NCBI GenBank assembly: GCA_902546725.1
Contig: CACCLB010000011.1
Coordinates: forward strand, 1-32,364
Length of the DNA: 32,364 nucleotides
Direction of reading: 5' to 3'
From: an uncultured Bacteroidota bacterium
Lineage (GTDB): Bacteria > Bacteroidota > Bacteroidia > Flavobacteriales > Flavobacteriaceae
Position 1 is the stretch's first letter; the number at the start of each line of letters is the position of its first letter. The notes beneath the pieces were generated by a model. That model made no database searches and was not told the origin of the DNA. It saw nothing but the letters and a program-made list of their open reading frames with translations. Made by a program: the position numbers and the translations under genes. Positions 26,901-32,364 of this stretch are shown one piece after another.

Positions 26901-29900
26901 TGGTATTCAATAGATCAAGTTTTTTATTCTAGACAACCAGACGGCATAAATAATGACGATATCTCGTCCAACGAAACCAGACGAATTTTTATAGACGAAT
27001 TATTTCCTGAGCAAGATTTGGTTCAAGGAACACCAAGAACACTCCCCACCTTTGATTTAGCCTATTACCCTGACGAAAGAGGACCTTATAACAATGCTCC
27101 TAACAGTGCTTATGCATCTGATATAAAAGATAAATGGGCAGGAATCAGTCGTTCGTTAAATGCGACAAATTTTGAGCAATCTAATGTGGAGTTTATCGAA
27201 TTCTGGTTACTAGATACCTTTTCAGAAAACGAGGCAGCTTCAGATGATTTGGGAGAATTAGTTTTTCATTTGGGAAATATATCTGAAGACATCCTCCGTG
27301 ATGGGAGAAAGCAATTTGAAAACGGGCTGCCAAGTACCAGTGAACAAACACCAACTTATGGGACCCCCTGGGGTAGAGTTCCAGCAAATCAATCCTTGGT
27401 TTATGCATTTAATGCTGTAGAAGAAGATCGTATTTTACAAGATGTGGGTCTAGACGGACTATCCGATGAAGAAGAAGCGGCAATTTTTACCAATGGACCA
27501 GCAAATGACCCGGCTGGAGATAATTACAAGTATTTTCTTCAAGCTGAAGGGGGAATCTTAGATCGATACAAGCAGTACAATGGCTTTGAAAACAATACAC
27601 CAGTTGCATTCAGCGATACCGATAGGGGAAATACAACAGAGCCAGATACAGAAGATATCAACAGGGATCAAAGTATGAACACCATTGATAGTTATTTTGA
27701 ATACAGAGTCCCTATAGCTCGAAATATGCAGGTAGGCAATCATCCTTTTGTAACAGATGTTCGCGAAAACATTAAAGTCAATGCACCTAATGGGGATGAG
27801 TATACGACCCGTTGGATCCAGTTTAAAGTACCCATTCAAAAAAGTTACTACGAAAACACTTCGTTCGATCCTTATTTTGACAAAGTTAATGCCATTGATG
27901 ATTTGCGTTCCATTCGATTTATGAGAATGCTATTGACTGGTTTTGAGGAAAAAGTGGTGTTTCGTTTCGGTACATTGGATTTAGTCCGAGGAGATTGGAG
28001 AAGATACAACAAGCCCCTTAATGACGAAATCTTGGTAAATAACAATACCACGGTGGACATCAGTACGGTCAATATATTAGAAAATGAAAACAGGATTCCA
28101 ATCAATTATGTCCTCCCTCCTGAAATTCAAAGAGAGCAGATCAATAACAACAACACCATCATACGTCAAAACGAGCAATCTCTTTCTTTTAGAGTATGTG
28201 ATCTTCAGCCTTCAGATTCACGGGGAATATTCAAAGGACTGGATTTAGACATGCGACAGTACAGTAAGTTGAGAATGTTTTTACATGCTGAATCACTTCC
28301 TGGGCAAGAAGCTCTTCCTGGAGAGGGTTCAGAAGACGAATTCGACAAACGTTTGGTTGCATTTATTCGATTAGGAACCGATTATCAAGACAATTATTAT
28401 CAGATTGAAATCCCACTTAAACCCACAGCATGCAGTGAAAATACTTCCAATCGATATAGCGCAGAAGAAGTTTGGAATCCAGAATCCAACTCCATAGAAG
28501 TTTCGATTGATCTATTGGCTAAACTTAAAGCTAAGGCACTTCAGCAATTGGGGCTAGGGGAAACACTATATTTCGATGAAGAGTTGAATTCCATACAAGA
28601 ATTTTCATCAATTAGCGAGCTTCCAGGGCAAAAGAAATACAAGTTTGCGATTCGCGGAAACCCCTCTTTAGGCAATATTAAAACTTTGATGATTGGAGTT
28701 AAAAACCCATCGACTCAATTAGGTGATGCCCTGTGTGGGGAGGTGTGGTTTAATGAGTTGCGAATTTCAGGTATCGATAGTCAGGACGGTTGGGCTGCTG
28801 TAGGTGCTTTAGATGGTAATATTGCAGATTTTGCAACTTTTTCTGCCACAGGACGCTATTCCAGTATTGGATTTGGAAGTATTGACATGACTCCCAACGA
28901 GCGTACTAGGGAAGAACTACTCCAGTACGACATCATTTCAAATGTAAATGTGGGACAATTGGCTCCTCAAAAATGGGGGCTGCAGATTCCTTTGAGTTTT
29001 GCTACTGGTGAAACGCTTATTACTCCTGAGTACGATCCATTTTATCAGGATATTAAGCTAGAAGATCGCTTGAATACCGCAGAACGTCAATCACAACGAG
29101 ACTCCATAAGAAATCAATCCATTGACTACACCAAAAGAAAAAGTGTTAGTCTGATAGGAGTTCGTAAAAACAGTAGTGGAGGGGGTAAGCGACGATTTTA
29201 TAGTCCTGAAAATTTTGACTTCTCCTATGCTTACAATGAATCCATCCATCGAGATTACGAAATTGAAAAGCAGGAAGAGTTTAATTTACTAATGGGATCA
29301 AATTACGGTTACTCTTTTTCATCCAAACCCATTGAACCTTTTAAAAAAGTAAAGTCTTTTGATCGAAAAAAATACCTCCAATGGCTTCAGCAGCTCAACT
29401 TCAATTTATTACCAAGCTCACTAGAGGCTTCAGTCAACGTGAATAGGATATTAAACAATCAAAAATTCAGGCAAGTTTATCTCGAAGGGGTGGATGCCTC
29501 CTTGCAACGGAGCTTACCTAATTTACAGCAGCGAAATTTTTTATTTGATTACAATTATGCTATAAATCATAATTTTTCAAAGTCTCTTCGTTTTAATTTT
29601 AATGCTGCAACGAGCAGTATCATACGTAAAAACGGTATGGCAGAGGCTGGAGTAATGAACCCTTTTCAACAGGATAAAAATGCACTCTGGCAAGGAATTT
29701 TAAATACAGGAGAACCCAACAACCACATTCAAACTTTTTCACTGAATTACAAACTGCCCTTTCAATACATACCCTTTTTGAGTTTTGTTGACGCAACTTA
29801 TAATTATACAGGTAATTTTAATTGGCAAAGAGGGTCGGAAGCCTTATCTCAAGTAGTTAGCGATGATGGAATCCCATTGGGTATTGTCAATACCATTCAA

Positions 29901-31403
29901 AATAACAATACCAAAACCCTAACTACTGCATTTTCGTTTTCAAAACTATATTCAGCATTGGGGTTAAAATCCAATTCAAACACTCCATTTAACAGAAGGG
30001 TTCAGACTGAAAGAGCGGTAAATGACAGTCTTTCAAAAAAGAAAAACTCCTTGTTAAAAGTTGGATTGACCAAATTGGTTGATTTAATGACCTTAGTAAA
30101 AAGGGTACAAGCAAGTTATAGTGAAAACAATGGTTCTGTGCTTCCTGGCTATTTACCCTCTGTAGGTTTTGCAGGTGGATTACAGCCAACTTTGGGATAT
30201 ACCTTGGGTAGCCAAGCTGATATTCGCTATGAAGCAGCTAGGCAAGGATGGTTAACAGGATTTCCAAACTTCAATCAGTCTTTTTCACAAATGCATTCAA
30301 GTAAATTTAAGGCAAGTGCACAGTTGATTCCCATGAAAGGTTTGATCATTGATTTTAATGCGGATCGTGATTTTATGGAAAATAGATTGGAGAATTTTAA
30401 AGTCGAGGGTCAAAGTTATGTGCCTAGAAATTCTAACGTCTTTGGAAATTTTGGGATGTCAACCATTTTACTTAGAACGGCTTTTAATCCTGCAAGAGGT
30501 TCAGAAAGCAGTAATTTTGAAAACTTTAGATCCTATCGTCTTAAAATTGCTGAGCGTCTGGTACAAAACACCCCTTTTGAAGGAATGGGAGTTAACGAGG
30601 AGGGCTATCCCGTAGGATATGGCAAGAGTCAACAAGAGGTCTTACTCAATTCATTTCTCGCAGCTTACACTGGTGAAAATCCAAACAAAATTAAGCTTAC
30701 CCCTATGAGAGGAACCCCCTTGCCGAATTGGAACTTAAAATTTACTGGACTCACCGATATCAAATCCCTTTCAAAAATCTTTTCCCGTTTATCGATCAAT
30801 CACGCTTATCGGGCCAGCTATACCATAACGAATTTCCAATCCAACTTTGATTTTGATCCAAATCAGCCTAACAGTACCGATAAGTTGGGGAATGTGATTA
30901 CTGAACGCTTATACTCAAATGTCAATCTAGTAGAACAATTCAATCCACTACTGCGTTTGGATATGGAGATGAATAACTCCTTAAAGCTGCTTGCTGAATT
31001 GAGAAAAGAGCGTGCAATTTCTCTGAGTTTGGACAATAATTTGATAACCGAATCGAGTGGTGATGAATACGTAGCTGGATTGGGATATCGGGTCAAAGAT
31101 GTGCGATTCAGGACCAATTTTGGAGGAAGAAGAGTGATTCTTAAGGGAGATTTAAATATCAGGGCGGATGTATCATACAGAGATAATGTAACCGTATTGA
31201 GAAACTTAGAGTACGATAACAATCAAGTTACTGCAGGACAACGCATCCTCGCTATTAAAATTAATGCAGATTACGCCCTTTCCAGAAACCTTACTGCTCT
31301 GTTTTTTTACGATCATAATTTTTCTGAGTTTGCTATCTCAACTGCATTCCCGCAAACGAGTATTCGTTCTGGTTTTACAGTTCGTTATAACTTTGGAAAC
31401 TAA
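23913..31403 (+). CDS. sprA: SprA/Sov, outer-membrane translocon of the type IX secretion system
   Basis: SprA is the giant outer-membrane beta-barrel through which type IX substrates, including gliding adhesins and secreted enzymes, cross the outer membrane. The protein has 2,496 residues. Start TTG at 23913 is inferred because no in-frame ATG precedes the signal peptide ([20 protein letters not shown], cut near residue 32). Family blocks include LRGRIGE-like [16 protein letters not shown] (182-197), [20 protein letters not shown] (about 327-346), [20 protein letters not shown], and the repeated-type [16 protein letters not shown] region. The last strand is [14 protein letters not shown] 98-residue segment (about 216-313) interrupts the first SprA block and contains a heptad-rich stretch (238-292), [20 protein letters not shown] onward, predicted coiled coil. 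It follows ruvA by 6 bases. Other type IX genes are outside the window. Confidence 0.95.
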   Translation: MFEKTHKVVLKSFQAFIHILIWVIFSCGLVMAQDSGDVGTIELPNPSGVISQYTYDPTTDRYIFSQEIGGYPISTPLVLTVKEYEALVLKEKMQTYFQEKVQALSGRGTNVEETQKNLLPELYVNNKFFESIFGSNAIDIAPQGSIGIDLGYRYQRNDNPIASVINRRSPGFEFDQRISLSLLGRIGERLQITANYDTESTFDFQNLVKIQFNPPQLSELQDVVPGMLPGRLGSSFDDLQSKFGEVQDKVSDVKDQLGQVQQKVDEVKGLINEGKNTLNQARQKIESLRQTANQLATNPLAAGNRVSEYLNGKVTEDAILQNIDIGNISMPINSNLIQGAQSLFGVRADLKFGNTTISGVFSEQRSQSQNITTQGGGKLQQFDLYALDYEEDRHYFISQYFRDNYDKFLETYPYINSPVQITRIEVWVTNRGYQTQNVRNIIALQDLGEANPERTTLDDRVSNFISVNDPSYPPTNEVNRLDPDEIGFDGILTNEIRDIATVKNGFGPTRVNEGYDYAILESARKLNEQEFTFHPQLGYISLNQRLSNDEILGIAYQYSFQGRIYQVGEFANGDIPGTSLIQGNNGQQNPQQAVVQTNNLIVKMLKSSVTDVRQPVWDLMMKNIYNTGAFQLSEEDFRLSILYTDPSPINYMTPVDASIWPERLDEEVLLNTMDLDRLNAYQDLVPNGDGFFDYIPGITIDPRYGRIIFPKVEPFGEFIFKLLDNPESAKEKYTEENSYNKNQKRYVFREMYSLTKAAALEFTEKNKFQLKGRYKSEGGDGINIGAFNVPRGSVRVTAGGRVLREGLDYIVNYEIGRVKILDEGLKASNIPIDISVENNSFFNQQNKRFSGFNVNHRVSDKINVGGTLINLSENPLTQKANYGTEPVNNTMMGLNTNFSTEIPFLTRMVNKWPTIKTNTPSQLSFRGEMANLVANDPRNTLLNGETNVYIDDFEGAQTNIDIKGFTAWNLSSVPINDVPGANAVGLESGYGRSKLAWYSIDQVFYSRQPDGINNDDISSNETRRIFIDELFPEQDLVQGTPRTLPTFDLAYYPDERGPYNNAPNSAYASDIKDKWAGISRSLNATNFEQSNVEFIEFWLLDTFSENEAASDDLGELVFHLGNISEDILRDGRKQFENGLPSTSEQTPTYGTPWGRVPANQSLVYAFNAVEEDRILQDVGLDGLSDEEEAAIFTNGPANDPAGDNYKYFLQAEGGILDRYKQYNGFENNTPVAFSDTDRGNTTEPDTEDINRDQSMNTIDSYFEYRVPIARNMQVGNHPFVTDVRENIKVNAPNGDEYTTRWIQFKVPIQKSYYENTSFDPYFDKVNAIDDLRSIRFMRMLLTGFEEKVVFRFGTLDLVRGDWRRYNKPLNDEILVNNNTTVDISTVNILENENRIPINYVLPPEIQREQINNNNTIIRQNEQSLSFRVCDLQPSDSRGIFKGLDLDMRQYSKLRMFLHAESLPGQEALPGEGSEDEFDKRLVAFIRLGTDYQDNYYQIEIPLKPTACSENTSNRYSAEEVWNPESNSIEVSIDLLAKLKAKALQQLGLGETLYFDEELNSIQEFSSISELPGQKKYKFAIRGNPSLGNIKTLMIGVKNPSTQLGDALCGEVWFNELRISGIDSQDGWAAVGALDGNIADFATFSATGRYSSIGFGSIDMTPNERTREELLQYDIISNVNVGQLAPQKWGLQIPLSFATGETLITPEYDPFYQDIKLEDRLNTAERQSQRDSIRNQSIDYTKRKSVSLIGVRKNSSGGGKRRFYSPENFDFSYAYNESIHRDYEIEKQEEFNLLMGSNYGYSFSSKPIEPFKKVKSFDRKKYLQWLQQLNFNLLPSSLEASVNVNRILNNQKFRQVYLEGVDASLQRSLPNLQQRNFLFDYNYAINHNFSKSLRFNFNAATSSIIRKNGMAEAGVMNPFQQDKNALWQGILNTGEPNNHIQTFSLNYKLPFQYIPFLSFVDATYNYTGNFNWQRGSEALSQVVSDDGIPLGIVNTIQNNNTKTLTTAFSFSKLYSALGLKSNSNTPFNRRVQTERAVNDSLSKKKNSLLKVGLTKLVDLMTLVKRVQASYSENNGSVLPGYLPSVGFAGGLQPTLGYTLGSQADIRYEAARQGWLTGFPNFNQSFSQMHSSKFKASAQLIPMKGLIIDFNADRDFMENRLENFKVEGQSYVPRNSNVFGNFGMSTILLRTAFNPARGSESSNFENFRSYRLKIAERLVQNTPFEGMGVNEEGYPVGYGKSQQEVLLNSFLAAYTGENPNKIKLTPMRGTPLPNWNLKFTGLTDIKSLSKIFSRLSINHAYRASYTITNFQSNFDFDPNQPNSTDKLGNVITERLYSNVNLVEQFNPLLRLDMEMNNSLKLLAELRKERAISLSLDNNLITESSGDEYVAGLGYRVKDVRFRTNFGGRRVILKGDLNIRADVSYRDNVTVLRNLEYDNNQVTAGQRILAIKINADYALSRNLTALFFYDHNFSEFAISTAFPQTSIRSGFTVRYNFGN

Positions 31404-31409
31404 ACTCAT

Positions 31410-31437
31410 TTGTAATTCAAGATTTCTTTTACATTTG
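31410..31437 (+). promoter_or_regulatory. Promoter of gcvH (TTG ... TACATTTG)
   Basis: A -33 TTG (31410-31412) and an exact -7 box TACATTTG (31430-31437) are separated by 17 bases, within the range described for flavobacterial promoters. They lie just after the sprA stop and 19 bases before the gcvH ATG. This is the best two-part promoter match in the window. Confidence 0.6.
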
Positions 31438-31456
31438 TGAATTAAGATTACTAAAA

Positions 31457-31837
31457 ATGAACATACCAGAAGATTTAAAATACACCAAAGACCACGAGTG
31501 GGTTAAGATTGAAGGCGATGAAGCAACTATTGGAATTACTGATTTTGCTCAAGGCGAACTTGGAGATATTGTTTATATAGAAGTTGAAACTCTAGATGAA
31601 GAATTAGAGGCTGAGGCTGTTTTTGGAACAGTAGAAGCAGTAAAAACCGTTTCTGATCTTTTTATGCCCCTTTCCGGAACGATTGTTGCTTTTAACGAAG
31701 ATCTGGAAGATACCCCCGAAACCGTAAATGAAGATGCTTATGGGTCTGGTTGGATTATAAAAATTAAACTCAGTAATGCTTATGAGATTGAAAATCTTCT
31801 CGATGCAGAAGCGTATACATCGCTGGTTACAGGCTGA
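31457..31837 (+). CDS. gcvH: Glycine cleavage system H protein
   Basis: GcvH carries the lipoyl arm that shuttles the aminomethyl group among the P, T and L proteins of glycine cleavage. Its 126 residues match the family length. [14 protein letters not shown] (8-21) is the typical N-terminus, [17 protein letters not shown] is the first hairpin, and [18 protein letters not shown] holds the lipoylated Lys63. [24 protein letters not shown] is the conserved second half. It has its own promoter (31410-31437). The glycine cleavage P and T genes are not in the window. The 3' end overlaps the VanZ-like gene. Confidence 0.96.
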   Translation: MNIPEDLKYTKDHEWVKIEGDEATIGITDFAQGELGDIVYIEVETLDEELEAEAVFGTVEAVKTVSDLFMPLSGTIVAFNEDLEDTPETVNEDAYGSGWIIKIKLSNAYEIENLLDAEAYTSLVTG

Positions 31838-32198
31838 TCGCTTTTTTAAATCGCTTGCCGTTTGTGCAACGCTAGTAGTTGTATATTTAAGTTTAAAGCC
31901 ACCCTCACCAGATGCTGATACATGGGTATTTCTCTCATTTAGAGGAGATCTTGTTCTTCATTTCATTTGCTATTTTGGCTTGACTTTATTGTATTTTTTT
32001 GCCTTTTATACTACGACTAATCCAATGAGTAAGTTTTTGGTGATCGCTGTTGTACTAGGCACATTTTTGGAAATCTTGCAATTGATTCCTTTTTTTCAGC
32101 GTTATTTTGACTGGCAAGATCTTATAGCCAATTCGCTTGGTGGACTTGTCTCATGGCTCATTATTAAAGGAATTTTTAATTATTCTATTAAAGAATAA
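31803..32198 (+). CDS. VanZ-like small membrane protein
   Basis: A 131-residue membrane protein with about four helices and the VanZ-family signature. [20 protein letters not shown] corresponds to the family DKxxHxxxY helix, and [30 protein letters not shown] holds the conserved GxxxExxQ...R..D..D..AN..G pattern. VanZ itself gives low-level teicoplanin resistance, but most relatives, this one included, have no known function. The start at 31803 ([15 protein letters not shown]) gives a basic N-terminus before the first helix and overlaps gcvH by 35 bases. An ATG at 31776 is possible and would overlap by 62. The overlap implies co-transcription with gcvH. Confidence 0.82.
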   Translation: MQKRIHRWLQADRFFKSLAVCATLVVVYLSLKPPSPDADTWVFLSFRGDLVLHFICYFGLTLLYFFAFYTTTNPMSKFLVIAVVLGTFLEILQLIPFFQRYFDWQDLIANSLGGLVSWLIIKGIFNYSIKE

Positions 32199-32250
32199 GT
32201 TGTTTGTTTTAGTTTTATTTTTATTTTAGCTATTTAAATATCGGTTTATT

Positions 32251-32364
32251 ATGCAACCCAAAAAAAGTGAAAAAGCAGATTTAAGTAAAAATAGTAGTCT
32301 CTATTTTGTCATTGGCTTGTCCCTGATTTTATTGATTTCATGGAAGGCTATTGAATGGAGAACC
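32251..32364 (+). CDS. Probable TonB-family energy transducer, N-terminal fragment
   Basis: Only 38 codons are inside the window and the frame is open at the edge. The start MQPKKSEKADLSKNSSLYFV leads into a single hydrophobic segment IGLSLILLISWKAIEW. This cytoplasmic basic tail plus one membrane anchor closely resembles the N-terminus of flavobacterial TonB-like energy transducers, which couple the proton gradient to TonB-dependent outer-membrane receptors. The position downstream of gcvH and vanZ agrees with that. The C-terminal TonB domain that would settle the identity is outside the window. A 52-base T-rich gap separates it from the VanZ-like gene; I see no clear terminator or promoter in it. 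Confidence 0.6.
   Translation, partial: MQPKKSEKADLSKNSSLYFVIGLSLILLISWKAIEWRT

Overview
This window is a low-GC stretch of chromosome from a member of the Bacteroidota, most likely a flavobacterium. The evidence is an Alternative Complex III (ACIII) respiratory operon, a roughly 2,500-residue SprA/Sov outer-membrane translocon of the type IX secretion system, -7 boxes of the form TAnnTTTG, A-rich leaders in place of strong Shine-Dalgarno sites, and a gcvH-vanZ-tonB gene order. Almost all of it is core genome; I see no insertion sequence, prophage, CRISPR array, tRNA or rRNA.

Layout: (1) 1-3507, the 3' part of nusA and complete infB, separated by a perfect 10-bp inverted repeat. (2) 3499-3894 (minus), a small secreted SPOR-domain protein converging on infB. 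(3) 4049-15296, a tight eight-gene operon encoding ACIII (actA to actF) followed by subunits II and I of an aa3-type cytochrome oxidase, closed by a strong intrinsic terminator. Together these carry electrons from menaquinol through c-type hemes to oxygen. (4) 15300-18279, two eroded regulator genes flanking intact ruvB and queG. One is a Crp/Fnr-family gene broken by in-frame stops; the other is a LacI-family C-terminal relic on the minus strand. (5) 18280-21007, a two-gene unit: a vanadium haloperoxidase/PAP2-type predicted lipoprotein and a GRRKPFF-type MFS sugar transporter, diverging from the LacI relic. (6) 21050-31403, maeB (malic enzyme with a phosphotransacetylase-like tail), ruvA and sprA, closely spaced. 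(7) 31430-32364, gcvH with a good promoter, an overlapping VanZ-like gene, and the start of a TonB-like gene cut by the window edge.

Functionally the window joins translation and transcription factors, the main aerobic electron-transport chain, Holliday-junction processing (ruvA and ruvB at separate loci), tRNA queuosine synthesis, central carbon metabolism and the type IX secretion pore. No complete undescribed system is evident. The least ordinary items are the two regulator relics within about 2.7 kb, the monoheme-plus-pentaheme ActA, the haloperoxidase-transporter pair, the coiled-coil insertion near the N-terminus of SprA, and the palindrome between nusA and infB. Statements about family conservation come from memory; no database search was run.
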